A DNA stretch of 64,000 bases from Phlyctochytrium arcticum (lineage: Eukaryota; Chytridiomycota; Chytridiomycetes; Chytridiales; Chytridiaceae), in the NCBI GenBank assembly GCA_025602905.1, contig JAHLKI010000015.1, forward strand, positions 496,001 through 560,000, read 5' to 3'. How positions within the stretch are numbered: position 1 is the first letter of the stretch; every line of letters begins with the position of its first letter. The notes beneath the pieces were generated by a model, which saw nothing but the letters and a program-made list of their open reading frames with translations, was not told the DNA's origin and ran no database searches. Made by a program: the position numbers and the translations under genes. Shown here piece by piece: positions 1 to 13,500 of the stretch.

Positions 1-879
1 CTAGTGAGTGCAGCGGTCCCCCAAAATCTATTGACTCTAGTTCCTCCAGTGTTCCTGACACCACCTTTTGATCGTCGCACCCCACTCGAGCTAAACCGAC
101 GGCAATGGAGTTGCGAGTATAAGCAAACGGTTCGGATTTTTCGTCCACAATGGAAAGCAGTTGGGTGACGGCAGTGTTGACGCTCATGTATCGTGGTGGC
201 TCGTAGATTTTGCGTCCTCGAGCCATGTTTTCAATACTTTGCTCCTTTACTTTGATATCTAGTGACCATGCGGGCGTCAATAACAAATATAAACAATACG
301 CCCAACCGCTATTCATCTTACCAAGTAAACATAAAGTGTGAAGTCCCGTGTCCCGATTCATCTTGATCTTGTCGTAGAAACTGTCTGGTCTCCAAGTCTC
401 TGTGAAAAACACGATAGAGACAGTCTGTCCGTAGTTGTAGAGCTGTAGACCACAGCAGCCAACGGCATTCATGATCGATGCATTGTGGATGGGAACTACT
501 GGTATAGACAGTTGCCGAGCCCGTAAAACCAGATCAGTGTGAGTGGTTGCTCCAAAAGGATCGCCCACCACCAGAAAGGCCACATCAACCTTGTCTGCAT
601 CCTTCAAAATCAGGTCGGCCTCGGACTCAACCATTTCCCGATCAGCAATGATGACGGGATGATCATAATACGCTTCCTAAAAGAAATAACAGGTTGTTAT
701 ATACATCCGCTAAGGTGCTGGTTGACCAAAATACAACTTACCAGACGCTCTTTACCAACGGTCAGAATGCTAGTGTATTGTTCAAGATATATTCGGTCGC
801 ACTTCTTGATCGCCTCCAAACCCTTTACCGTAATGTCCTTTTCATCGGAAAGCCCGAGTCCAACAATGTAGAGTACCAT
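1..879 (-). CDS. DPH5: Diphthine methyl ester synthase (partial, C-terminus off window)
   Basis: S-adenosylmethionine-dependent methyltransferase that methylates the modified histidine of elongation factor 2 during diphthamide synthesis in the cytosol. The protein opens [20 protein letters not shown], the typical DPH5 start, and later shows the [12 protein letters not shown] loop of the SAM-binding fold. Exons read on the minus strand are 879-742, 676-322 and 258-1, with introns of 65 and 63 bases bounded by GT...AG that join in frame. About 250 residues are visible; the family has about 285-300, so roughly the last 40-50 residues lie beyond base 1. It is divergent from the F-box gene and shares a 385-base promoter region with it. 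Recognition is by family motifs and is firm. Confidence 0.93.
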
Positions 880-1264
880 ACTTGCTTCCTTTGTGGGGTC
901 TAAACTCTTTCTGAAATTCAAAAGTCAAAATCCTGCTCTCATCTGAAATGTCCATTCCACTCCTTAAGGTCAAATTGCGTTGCGCAGCAGGTGTCCTCTC
1001 GCCGGCGTCGCCGCGCTCCAAGCTCTCCAACGGTCCAACGTCCGTTCGCGTTGTTCGGGGTTTCCGCCACCAGCAGGTAAGGGGGTACATTTGCTGGTTG
1101 TTCAAGGAGTCAAATATAGATAGTCGAGGGTGGTAGGCACCATGCTTGCGATGCAACACCATTCGATCGGGCACCGAGGAGATTGGAATCGTCCATACGC
1201 GTCAAAAGCGGTTAGAAGCACTTCTGATATCTAAAGACCATAAACAATCCATTTTGTGTGGTTC
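880..1264. promoter_or_regulatory. Divergent intergenic region DPH5 / F-box gene
   Basis: 385 bases between two divergent start codons, so promoters for both genes must lie here. One ACGCGT hexamer is at 1197-1202, 63 bases before the F-box ATG. No TATA-like element or RNA gene was recognised. Assignment as a promoter is from position only. Confidence 0.4.
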
Positions 1265-2803
1265 ATGTCGCTAGATCTGGAGCGGGCTCGGCTTACTGAA
1301 GATGACCTGCATCGTTCCTCAAGTAGAGCACCTTTCTTGCCTGGGCATCAACCCGGATTTGCGAGCAATCAGACAGCAGCATATGCTTGGACAACGCACT
1401 CATCAAAGCATACTCCTCGAAAAGGGGAAGGCTCGAATGGCCCACACATCAATGCCCATACAGCAAGCTCCTCTCCTAAGCTTCAGAAGGGTGTAGAGCC
1501 TGCCACACCCAAGGCCGCTGATTCTTGCAAAGGAGGAGGCCATTACCATTCGCCATCCACTTTTACAATACCACGTTCACGTCATCGGAGTCAGAATATT
1601 CAGAGTGAGGCAGGGCACATTGTCCAGTTGAAAGCGGTGCCATTTACGCATTCAAATCCAGATTTTCCCACACCCTTCAAAGGCGTGAGAACTCATGGCA
1701 GTGTGCAGCCTTCGCCAAGGTCCGGTACTTTGAATAATCAGACAGTGCGCTCCACCCGAGAACTTGTGTCAAATCTATCGCAGCGAGTCCTGAACCTTAT
1801 TTTCGCTCACTTGGATTCACCAGTGTCCTTCAGTTGTGTCTGCCGTCGGTTCCATTCTACCTCACAATCGGTTGACGCAAAAGCGGCCTTCTTCATCCAG
1901 CGATATGGCAAATGGAACGCTTATCCTGGATGTTTGTTGGGAAAGTTCCATCGGGTGGCGGATATGCGACTTCTGGAAGCGTTATTGCGGACGTGCCCTT
2001 TACCTCGATGGATAGTACAGCTAGCAGCAATTGACAAATCATTTCGTAGATCGTCTGGCAGGCAAGACTTGGCAAAAAGTGTTTACTCCACTGCACTGTA
2101 CGACACTCGGAAAGATTTGCCCCAATGGGTGGAGGCCTGGTCTCTGGATATGGTCAACTGGCTTATAGCATGTGGGCTTGATCTTTATGGTCCATCATGC
2201 ACCGAAGGGCGAGACTGGGAAGATGTTCAAAACATTTTAGCAGATGCCGCAATCGGCGTCTCACTACCGCGGGAGTGGGATCGATTGCAATGTCTGGTGG
2301 AAAGGTATCACTACTCGCCATGGAGTGTGCTGGAGGATGACCAGATAATGAAACGTAAACACGTTGGAACTTTTTCAGTCAGATTGTCACTGGACATCGA
2401 AAGATCAGACCTGATAGAAGCGGCCCTCGATTCGCACATTGGTAATGTCCCCATGTCCCACATTAATGCGCTCACTAGGACGGACATCCAGACCTGGCAT
2501 CGCCTGGACAAACACTTGACGCTAATTCCATTACTGGGAACGCGACGAGTGGCCGCAGTCATAAATGACATTGTCATGACGGAAGTGCTGTTGAATCTGT
2601 CCATTCCCAAGTATCGCTTCCACATGCAGAGGCAGTTTCGGATGTCCAGTGACATAGCCTGGCGAGCGCTTGAGCAAACTCAAGAACGCGGCTTTGGCGA
2701 CCTCCAGCTACAAGTTCTTATCAGGTTGATCAGAGTTGCGGAATCCGATGCGAATACTTTATTTCTTGAGAACGTTCACATGGGAGCGGGCTATGCAGTT
2801 TAA
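1265..2803 (+). CDS. F-box domain protein
   Basis: Single-exon gene for a 512-residue protein. The first 160 residues are polar and probably disordered. Residues about 165-200 (LSQRVLNLIFAHLDSP followed by SCVCRRFHS) fit the F-box, which binds SKP1 in SCF ubiquitin ligases. The rest is rich in helices with Trp and Leu, such as WVEAWSLDMVNWLIACGLDL, and could be a divergent ankyrin-like or other substrate-binding region, but I cannot name it. The open frame extends upstream to a GTG at 1256; the first ATG is 1265 and is used as the start. Role as a ubiquitin-ligase adaptor is inferred from the F-box alone; its substrate is unknown. Confidence 0.7.
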   Translation: MSLDLERARLTEDDLHRSSSRAPFLPGHQPGFASNQTAAYAWTTHSSKHTPRKGEGSNGPHINAHTASSSPKLQKGVEPATPKAADSCKGGGHYHSPSTFTIPRSRHRSQNIQSEAGHIVQLKAVPFTHSNPDFPTPFKGVRTHGSVQPSPRSGTLNNQTVRSTRELVSNLSQRVLNLIFAHLDSPVSFSCVCRRFHSTSQSVDAKAAFFIQRYGKWNAYPGCLLGKFHRVADMRLLEALLRTCPLPRWIVQLAAIDKSFRRSSGRQDLAKSVYSTALYDTRKDLPQWVEAWSLDMVNWLIACGLDLYGPSCTEGRDWEDVQNILADAAIGVSLPREWDRLQCLVERYHYSPWSVLEDDQIMKRKHVGTFSVRLSLDIERSDLIEAALDSHIGNVPMSHINALTRTDIQTWHRLDKHLTLIPLLGTRRVAAVINDIVMTEVLLNLSIPKYRFHMQRQFRMSSDIAWRALEQTQERGFGDLQLQVLIRLIRVAESDANTLFLENVHMGAGYAV

Positions 2804-2909
2804 ATTTATTTAGGGTTCTGCCTTTGCATGCAGAATTTCTAGAAGTCTGAGATATAATTCCTAAATACATCGTTCTGAATATTCCCCTTCCGAGGTTCAT
2901 TCAGGCTAA

Positions 2910-5900
2910 TTATCCGCGGCCCCATCCTACATTGACCATGTTTCAGCTAGTGGTTACAGCACGGTCATATCAAACCAACGTACCTCCACCTCCTGGGGTT
3001 TCGATACGAAGTCGATCTCCTTTCCTCACTTTGGTGGAGTTCTTACCCCCAAAATTTAGGGTACGGCCATTTTCACGGATCAGCAAGTTCCTTCCCGGTT
3101 TCCCAGAGCTCCCTCCGTTCAAACTGACGGATAGTGTTAGCAGGTTGATAGCCGATACCAGCGTGCGCTACAATACCCGTAAGGTGCGAATACTCGTCGC
3201 TCAGAAAGAATTGACACGTCCAGCGGTTCCAAAAACTCAATCTATCGAACGGAAGCGTCATTATCGGGTAATAAAGTTTATCAGCGGTAAAACTGAGCCC
3301 TTACCTCACGTATGACCCCGTCGCCCCCGCGATGCTCTCCAGCCCCACCAGATCCGTCACGAAGCCCAAACTGCCAGAGGACTACCGGATATCGACGTTC
3401 AAAGATTTCGGGGTCCGTTATACGCGTGTTGGTCATGTGCGTGTGAACGCCGCCTGCGTGAAAAAGTCAGGTACCAGTTCCTGAGTGTACAAACTGCGAT
3501 AAACGTACTGCGTCCGTTCCAGGTAGGACCAGCCCCGCTTCCACCCGCTGCAATGCCTGTAAGAAACCATAGCACATAATGGAGACACCAAAATGCTCTT
3601 ACCGATAGTCTCATAATATCCGAAGCCGCCATCCCCTCCTTTTCCAAAGGTAAAATTGTTGCAACATCCTTGACTAGCTGCACATGCATTGAATGCTTTC
3701 AACACGACATCTACAACACGCTGACTGGTCAACACATTTCCGCCAACCACTGCGGCACCCTCTCCCGGTGAGAGTAAACATCCCTCGGGAATTTTAACAT
3801 TGACTGGCGCGAGAGCCCCTTGATTCAAAGGCATGTCCTCTGCTACGAGGCATCTCAGGCAATATATGATCGCAGAATATGCGATGGATCTTGGGGCATT
3901 GGTATTGCCATACACCTCGCTGCCGGTGCCCTCAAAGTCAAATTCGGCTGAATAGGTACTGGGGTCAATTGTAACACGTAAGGATATAGGCGATCCATCA
4001 TCCATGTGATCGACGGCCGAGAGCTCTGCCCCATGAGATTCGTAAATCTTTTTGAGGAGGTTTCGTACCGATAGTTCTGCGTTGTCACGGATGTACATCA
4101 TGTACGCCTGAACCACATCCAAGCCGTACTCCTGGATCAATCCTTTGACAAGTGTTATTCCACGGTGATTGGCCGCCACCTGCGCCTTCAAGTCCGAAAT
4201 ATTGTCTCGCAAGCAGCGAGTACCACTACATCCTGGATATTGGGCCGGTTCATGTAGCAAAATTCTGGTGATACCCTCCTCATTGAAGCGACCACCGCGG
4301 ACTAATTTGAAGCTTTTGACTGCCGCACCTTCCTGAAAAAGTTCCTTCGAGTCTGGGGGCATTGAGCCCGGACGAATACCGCCAATGTCTGCATGATGAC
4401 CCCGACTAGCAACGAAAAACTCAATCTTGCCGTTGTTGAAAACTGGTGTGATCACGGTAATGTCCGGTAAGTGAGATCCACCCGCTTGTGGGTGATTAGT
4501 CAGGAGAACGTCGCCCTCCTCAATACTGTCGGGAGAATGTTGCATTTGCCACCTAACGGCTTCCTGCATGGACCCGAGATGTACAGGGATGTGAGGAGCG
4601 TTCGCAACCAGCCCGCCGTCCGGACCAAATAGGGCACAAGAAAAATCTAGACGTTCTTTGATGTTGGTGGATATGGCTGTTTTTTGCAAAGTACGTCCCA
4701 TCTGTTCAGCGATACTCATGAATCGGTGTGCGAATATACTTAGTCGGATTGGATCATGCGCGGCTGAAGTGGTCTTACTGCTCTTGATGCTGACAGTTAT
4801 GACGACATGTTCGGTGGTCACTAATGCTTTGCAATCGGGCTCGACTGCAATAGTTGCGTTTTTGTCTATAACGAGGGCTGGCCCTTGAATTTCATCTCCG
4901 ACACATAAGCGTTCCATCACGTACACCGGGGTGTCTTGATAGCCTCCCTCCCAGTAGACCTTTCTCGTGGTATCGGCTTTATGCTTGTCCACCGCTACCC
5001 GTTTGATGGTTTGCAGCTGCTTATGAACAGTATTGTGCGCTTCGTCGCTCTGCTGGCTGCGTCCGATACCTCTGACACGAACATCATCAATAATGATATC
5101 ACGATCTGGGAGAGTGAAGCCAAATTCCTGTTTGTACTGGTTGACGAAGCCGCTAACGAAGTCCCAATTATCGTCTTCTGCGGGTTTAATCGTCATCAGG
5201 GCGGTATCTGTACCTTGATAACGAAGATTCAGGTACACCTCACACTTAATTTGACTAGCTGTGAATCCTTGCTTCTGAAGAGCAGCGGAGGAACGAGCGG
5301 TCAGTTCAGCAACTCGCTGTCTTGTATCACCCGAAATAACATTGTCCGTAATGACAGCGGCACTGGGGGACTGCTCCTCATGGACGACATCAGCTAAATG
5401 CAATCCATACGCTGATAGAATCGACGAATACTTGTGGATCAGAATTTGTTCAATTCCTAGAGCCCGTGCAATAGCGCATGCATGCTGTCCTCCCGCGCCG
5501 CCGAAACTCGCAAGGATGTGGTCCGCAGTATCATACCCTTTGGCTTGTGTTAGCGCCCGGATGGGCCGGCACATGCTTTCATTGGCAACCTTGACAAAGC
5601 CATAAGCGACCTCTTCAGGTGACATTTTTTGGGGTGAAACAGAGAGATTCACGTCTCGTGTCAGTGTCTCAAACGCGGATCTTGAGGCTTCAGGATCTAG
5701 CGCTTCTCGTTCAGACTTGCCGAAAATCTTTGGGAAGTAGTCAGGGATCAGCCGGCCCAGGAGCAAGTTGGCATCGGTAATAGTGGGCGGCCCTCCTTTT
5801 CTGTAGCAAGCTGGGCCAGGATCTGCACTTGCACTTTCAGGACCAACAACAAACAGGCCATTTTTGAAGAATAGTCGGGATCCGCCTCCAGCTGCGACTG

Positions 5901-7031
5901 TGTTAATGTCTAGTTGAGGGGCCTGAATGGTGACACCGGCCGTCGTAGTCTCAAAAACGTGTTCATATCGACCGGCGAAGCGGGACACGTCAGTACTTGT
6001 TCCTGCAAGGAAGAACTACCTTTTTACGACTTCATTATGTATGCAGTGAAGGAGGGAAACTCACCTCCCATGTCAAATCCAATGACCGGCTTGCCGTTCT
6101 CTACATAGCTAGTCTGAGCATACCCCACCACCCCGCCCGCGGGACCACTGAGTATGGCTTTGAAACCACTAAAGTCGTCGACAGCAGCCAACCCTCCATC
6201 TGACTGCATGAATTCAATTTTAACTTTGTTTGGATCGCGGATGCCACTGTCGAACCCGGAAAAGAAGCCTTCTAGATATCGCTGAATGCACGGAGTAAGG
6301 TATGCGTCAGCAGTGGCAGAAGTTCCTCTTGGAACAATCTTGATCATTGGCATGATGGCGGAAGAAAGAGTAATATTTGTAAACCCAATCTCTCGACACA
6401 GTTGTTCCAATTGTTGTTCATGCCGTGGAAAAGTGTAAGAGTGCAAAAGACAAATGGCCACACTTCTGATCCCCGAATCATAAACGGGCTGAAGCTGTTT
6501 ACGAACGGCTGGCAAGTCTGGAGTCCGTAGGATGTTGACTCGCTCTCCCGATACACCAATTTCACAGTCTACGATCTGATCTTGTGGGCCTCCTTCACTT
6601 AAAAGAGTCACTCGCTCGTCAATTTCCACAACTTGACTGTATAGTACTTCGGGTGCATTGATGGCCAAATCAAAGATCTTTGGTCGAGATTGATTGCCGA
6701 TGTGCAGTAAATCTTTGAATCCTTTTGTGATAATCAAGGCAGATGGCTCGCCTTTCCGCTCGAGTAGGGCATTGGTGGCAACGGTGGTGCCCATGCGCAC
6801 CACCTCCAAGTTGGATGTATCTACTAGTCGGTCGCGAGGGTGAGGTTTTCCAGTCGCAATCTCCAGTATTCGCCGAATACCCTCCCTTGGTGCATCACTG
6901 TAGTTTTGTGGGTCGACACTGAGAAGTTTGACAACTATTGTCCGCGGTTCTTGTCCTGCCCGAGCTGGCACAAATGCGATGCAGTCAGTAAAGGTTCCCC
7001 CCCGGTCTATGCAAACCCGAAGACCCGACAT
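2910..7031 (-). CDS. OXP1: 5-oxoprolinase (ATP-hydrolysing)
   Basis: Cytosolic enzyme that opens 5-oxo-L-proline to L-glutamate using ATP, in glutathione turnover. The N-terminal half is HyuA-like ([11 protein letters not shown] at residue 7, [21 protein letters not shown], then GFDMGG joined to TSTDVSRF). The C-terminal half is HyuB-like ([32 protein letters not shown], and a Gly-rich end ETPGGGGWGRG). Seven exons on the minus strand: 7031-6065, 6002-3603, 3556-3509, 3453-3305, 3241-3177, 3123-2984 and 2926-2910, giving 1261 residues, close to the usual 1280-1290. Five of the six introns fall in the last 700 bases of the gene; one is only 46 bases. All junctions keep the conserved reading, for example ...ETI joined to [17 protein letters not shown]. 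Plus-strand frames over this gene are shadows. Confidence 0.95.
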
Positions 7032-8227
7032 CTCTGCAGCGAATGTAATGAAGGCTTTGAGATCCTGGTTTGTTTATTTGCGACGATAAATGTCACCCTG
7101 GCGAAGGTAGCACAACGTGACAAAGAAGCAACCAGCCCGCTCCGACCCGAGGTTCGACGACCTGCAAGAATATTTTTGACACCTCTTCCATTTGCCAGCA
7201 GTTTAGATTCAGTAGATGACTGCGAACCCCAAGTATCACTCGCCTTTGCCCAAGGCCTCCACAGAGCTAGCCCGCTCTTTCCAACCCGCCCACTTTGTCC
7301 TAGTTGTGCTGCTCACATTATTCCAACCTTTCCTAGCCTTCTTCCATACATTTGTAAGTGAAAAGTAAGAGCAAAGGCAACGGGCTTCTCAAACTCATGG
7401 TTGAACCTGTTAGACATCTACGCCAAAACCCCGAGTTACGGGGCATATTTTTAAAGAGGGAACAGTAGCACGTTTGTCGGGCCGGCAACTGAGGATACCT
7501 GCCGCCCGCAAAGTTGAAGTCAAGACATCAAATTCCACTGTCATCTCTGTCACATCGACAAATATACCCCCAATCATTTTAAATCCGCTGCTTGCCATCG
7601 AGGGTGTTTGGGACGACGCAGTACAGAAAACTGCATCTGCTCTGGCGTACTCGGCTAGTTTCTTTGGATACAACTGGCAAGTCAAGAAAACCTGAGCTTT
7701 TTAGAAAGGTTAGATATCAGATAGCCGTGCCCTCCCTGTAAGCTAGCTCTACGGGTCTCGCGGAATTCATCAGCTTGGTGGCGACTCTCAGAATCGTCAT
7801 TAATAGTAAATGTACATACAAGATGTTGGTAGAATGAAACATCACATATCATCATATGATGTGCAAACCACTTCCTCTCCTTCCGCAATCCGGACAGACG
7901 TAGACATTTGCCTTTCCAATATGTTCGAAGTTCTACCAAATTACTGTAGAACAACAAAACCGGGGCCAAAGTTTGGCTGTGCACTTTAGAAGTCTTCAAT
8001 AGGGTTTCCCACCCACAGAACTGGGGTATAGTGCCCTCGGAGGTGGCAACTGGAAAGATATCTACATGGTCTTTGTTCAAAGATATGGAGCTTGAAAGTT
8101 TGGCATTTTCTATACATTTAAAACGGTAAAACCTGGTCACGTGATAGTAAGTTCCAGAGTTTGAATTTGCACAAAATCCAGTCCAACGCCTTTACGCAAA
8201 TTGAAAGCCAGCTTGAAAACCGCACCA
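7032..8227. other. Intergenic region OXP1 / KRR1
   Basis: About 1.2 kb between the divergent starts of OXP1 and KRR1. Only short frames without family resemblance or usable ATG codons are seen on either strand (for example 7682-8140 minus, which begins with GTG). A palindromic TCACGTGA lies at 8137-8144. I see no RNA gene or repeat. Confidence 0.5.
8137..8144. promoter_or_regulatory. TCACGTGA E-box-like palindrome upstream of KRR1
   Basis: Perfect 8-base palindrome containing CACGTG, 84 bases before the KRR1 start codon. CACGTG is the core bound by basic helix-loop-helix factors such as Cbf1 in fungi. It is a single site, and other CACGTG cores occur in the window (28218, and near 23917 and 60015), so a function is only a suggestion. 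Confidence 0.25.
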
Positions 8228-9688
<1,461 letters not shown>

Positions 9689-10526
9689 TGTAAGCTTCCA
9701 CCATAGTAACTTATCCGTCATTATTTATATAAACGCCTTTCATGGAGTGTGACATTATGCATTTGCTCTCTGTTTTAATCAACCCCAAATCCTAACAAAT
9801 TACCAACAATACTTTTAACATCGCTCATTGGGTCTTGAGCTTGAACCAGTATGCCTGGCAAACAAACAGGTATCTCCAGGTATCCAGCTCCGAAACCATG
9901 AAATGCAGCGCTTGATGCACCGCTTGATGCACAATATCCAGTATGATACACTGCACCAGGAGACATGTCTTCAAAAGGTAGTCAAGTTTGCAAGGGGAGA
10001 ACGTCCGTAATTTTATGAGCGCACGTCGGCATCCAAGTAGACACCACCCCTTCCAAAGATCTAGAGGTTCATGTGCTTCTTATTCGGTTTTTTCATCACC
10101 CATCATTATAAAAATGAAGCCCAAGGTTGGAGTGTGCCGCGATCCGGAGTTGTCAGTGCGCGACTGTTATTTGGACTGCATATATTGAAGGACCAAACAG
10201 GGTTGAAGCTTTTGCCGCCCTTTTAGACATTGCCCGTTACACCCTCTTGACCATTTCTACTGACGTGCAACTTCTGAGGTAGCGTTGAAAGGCGGTAAAG
10301 TTGCCGATCTCGTAGAGCGAGTCGCAGGCTCCAACGCGTTCGGACTCGTCGGCGTCGGACGTAAAAACAGTGGCGACTTGAGCAATTTAGCTTTTACCGC
10401 TGTATGCACCCACAGAGAACACAAATACGGAAACATCTCCCATTGTCAGTCCCCACAGAGAAGACGGCCGACGTTTGATGCTGAAAAGTCGGAAGCGAAG
10501 AGCTCTTGCGCGACCCCAGAATCGGA
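9689..10526. other. Intergenic region KRR1 / SMC2
   Basis: 838 bases. A minus-strand frame at 9775-9966 starts with ATG and encodes 63 residues rich in Gly, Ala and Ser, but it resembles nothing I know and has no clear upstream exon. The second half should hold the SMC2 promoter, including an ACGCGT at 10334-10339. No RNA gene is seen. Confidence 0.45.
10334..10339. promoter_or_regulatory. Possible MCB (ACGCGT) element upstream of SMC2
   Basis: ACGCGT is the MluI cell-cycle box bound by MBF-type factors at G1/S in fungi. This copy lies 188 bases before the start codon of SMC2, a plausible cell-cycle-regulated gene. One hexamer is expected about every 4 kb by chance, so the support is weak. 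Confidence 0.3.
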
Positions 10527-13500
10527 ATGTTCATCGAAGAACTCATCATAGAAGGATTTAAGTCCTATGCAACTCGCACGGTCATCAGCGGATGGGATCC
10601 GGAATTCAATGCAATCACTGGACTGAATGGTTCCGGAAAATCGAACATTTTGGACTCTATATGTTTTGTATTAGGCATATCAACTCTCTCTCATGTGGGT
10701 AAACAAATGAAATCTTATGGATCATTGTTTAATTGTTGTTCGATAGGTTCGGGCCACGAATCTTCAAGACCTGGTGTACAAGCGGGGACAGGCAGGCATA
10801 ACAAAGGCCTCTGTCACGATAGTCTTCAATAATGAAGATCGATCCAAAAGTCCCCCTGGATATGAAAACCACAAGCAGTTATCCGTAACTCGCCAGGTAA
10901 CGTCTATACTCAGCATCATATTTGAAGAAGTGGTACTAAAAAATCTCGTCCTCAGATTGTCGTGAATGGTCGGAACAAGTATATCGTTAACGGTCACAAC
11001 AAAAATCAGCAAGATGTGGCCAATCTATTTCAATCTGTGCAGCTAAATGTCAACAATCCACATTTCCTCATCATGCAGGGCAGGATCACCAAAGTCTTAA
11101 ACATGAAGCCCCCTGAGATCCTCGCAATGATTGAGGAAGCTGCTGGAACGCGTATGTTCGAGGATCGGAAGGAAAAGGCGTTTAAGACAATGGCAAAAAA
11201 AGATGCAAAATTGGACGAGATTACACAGGTATATGCAGTCGGCGAGCCTGCTCTGAAATGTTTTGCCAACATGATAATTTGTAGCTCCTTCTCACGGAAA
11301 TCGAGCCCAAATTAGAAAAGCTAAGGGAATCGAAGCGCACGTTCCTGGAATTCAAGAAGTTGGCCGCGGACTTGGACCAGCTTTGTCGATGGCAAGTGGC
11401 ACTTGAGTACATGAAGTACGAGGTATGCAAATGTCGTGTCTGGAGATGTTAAAACTGCAATGAACACGGCTTTTAGGCAAAATTGGAGGCATCCGGTCAA
11501 GATTTGCAAGAAAAGGAAGAACGCCTAGTAACATTGGACGAGATGCAAAAAACTGTGGGCGAGGAGTTGCAAGTTATTGACAGACAGATTGCGCAAATTG
11601 CTGCCGCTAGAGAAAACGACTCAAGTCAACTAAAATCGTTGGAAAATACCTACAAGGAAAAGTCAAAAGATTTGATTCGTATCAAAACGCAGTGCGACTT
11701 GAAGGCCAGTACCGTCGTTGAGGAGAGAAAGAATTGGGATGGCTTATTGAAAGAAAAACTTGAGGTATGTGATAAAACTAATGAAAAGATATCGCAAGCT
11801 CACTTTGCATTGCAGACAGAACAAGCGTTGGAGGCGTCCAAAGCAAAATACCAAAAGTTATCAACAAATTATGAAGCCACCTTGAACAGCCATCGGGACC
11901 AAACCGAGGAAGTTCGGAGGAAGGAAGAGCTTGTGCAAAGTCTGTCGACAGGTTTAGCTACCAATGATGGCCAAGACAGTGGTTATCAGGGCCAATTACA
12001 AGGTAAAACGGAAGAGTTTGAAGGATCAACTTGGATTCTAAATACGATTCTTGAAACTAGAGGCCAATAAAGCCATCAGCACAGCAAATTCCGCGGCGGA
12101 GCAAGCCAAGTTGAAGATTAATCATTTGAAAAAGGAGCTTCACGCCAAAATGCCGAAAGCAAAAGCCGCAGAGAAGCAAAACAGTTCCCTTGTTGCAGAG
12201 CTGAGGTCAAACGAGAAGATAGTTGCTATGCTTGAGGTAAATGAAGCGCAGCCCAGAGCAAATTACAAGCGGCTGATGGAGTTTTGTAGAATGAGCTGCA
12301 AGGTCTCATGCGAGACCCGGATCGCGCGCAGGATCTGCTACGCCAGAAGCAAGCAGCTCAAGCTACCGTTAATAGCCTACGGCAACAAGTGGAATCCTTG
12401 GAAAGGGAGCTCTCCTCGTTTCAGTTTTCCTATTCGGATCCAGTCCCCAACTTTGATCGTCGGAAAGTGAAAGGGCTAGTAGCGGAACTAGTAAATATAC
12501 CAAAACAGAACGAGGGCGCAGCAGCTGCATTGGAAGTTTGTGCTGGTGGAAGGCTGTATAATGTACAGAATCGATTGAGGCTCGCTCTGTCGCATGCATT
12601 ACTTACCTATGGTTTAGGTGGTTGTTGATACCGAGGTTGTCGGATCTCAATTGCTGCAGCACGGACGCTTGCGACGCAGGGTTACTATCATTCCTTTGAA
12701 CAAGATTTCAACCTTTCGAGTTCAAGCCGAGGTAAGTGCCTGCAGTGTATCGAACGGAATTGGATGAACGCTAAGCTGCTTTAAAATTAGCGGATTGCCA
12801 CTGCTCGAAAGGTTGCGCCTGGGAAATGCGACTTGGCTCTGAACCTGGTGGGGTATGCGGAAGACGTTGAGAGAGCAATGAACTATGTTTTTGGTTCTAC
12901 ATTGATTTGCAATGGTCAGTTACTACGAGATCGTCGTCGCACCCGTCGTGACTGACAGAGCATCGCCTGTACGTAGATAGTGATACCGCCAAAAAAGTTA
13001 CTTTTGACAAAAATGTTCGATTGCGGTCAATCACTTTGGAAGGGGACACCTATGATCCGTCCGGACAACTTTCTGGCGGCTCGAGAGCCAACTCTGCAGG
13101 AAATCTGCTCAAACTGAGCACTCTGAATGAATGTCGGCATAAATTGGCTGAGCATGAGAAGGAGCTAGTCACCATCACGCAACTACTGGAAGAGTGTGAA
13201 CGCACAGAGAGTCATTATGGCGGTTTGGAACAAAAACTAGGCTTGAAACGTCACGAAGGAGCGCTACTTAAGGAACGGCTGTCGACAAATTCGAATGCGC
13301 AGGTATACAGTCGTCGTCGCCCTGCCATGCGGGTGCAAGAAGGCTTATTCCCTCAACCAGGTTATTCGCCAAGTAGAAGAATTGGTACAGGAACTTAACC
13401 AGCAGGAAGAGTTACGGCAGCAGGCCACTGAGAAGAAGGCAGAGGCTACGGAGAGGCGGACGAAAATAGAGCAAGAAATGAAAGAGTTTACTCTTCACAG

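Noticed and set aside
2932..3315. Plus-strand frame of 127 residues
   Set aside because: It lies antisense to the last exons of OXP1, whose minus-strand reading is conserved ([20 protein letters not shown]).
7410..8140. Two minus-strand frames upstream of KRR1
   Set aside because: Both begin with GTG or TTG, show no family resemblance and lack convincing splice sites joining them.
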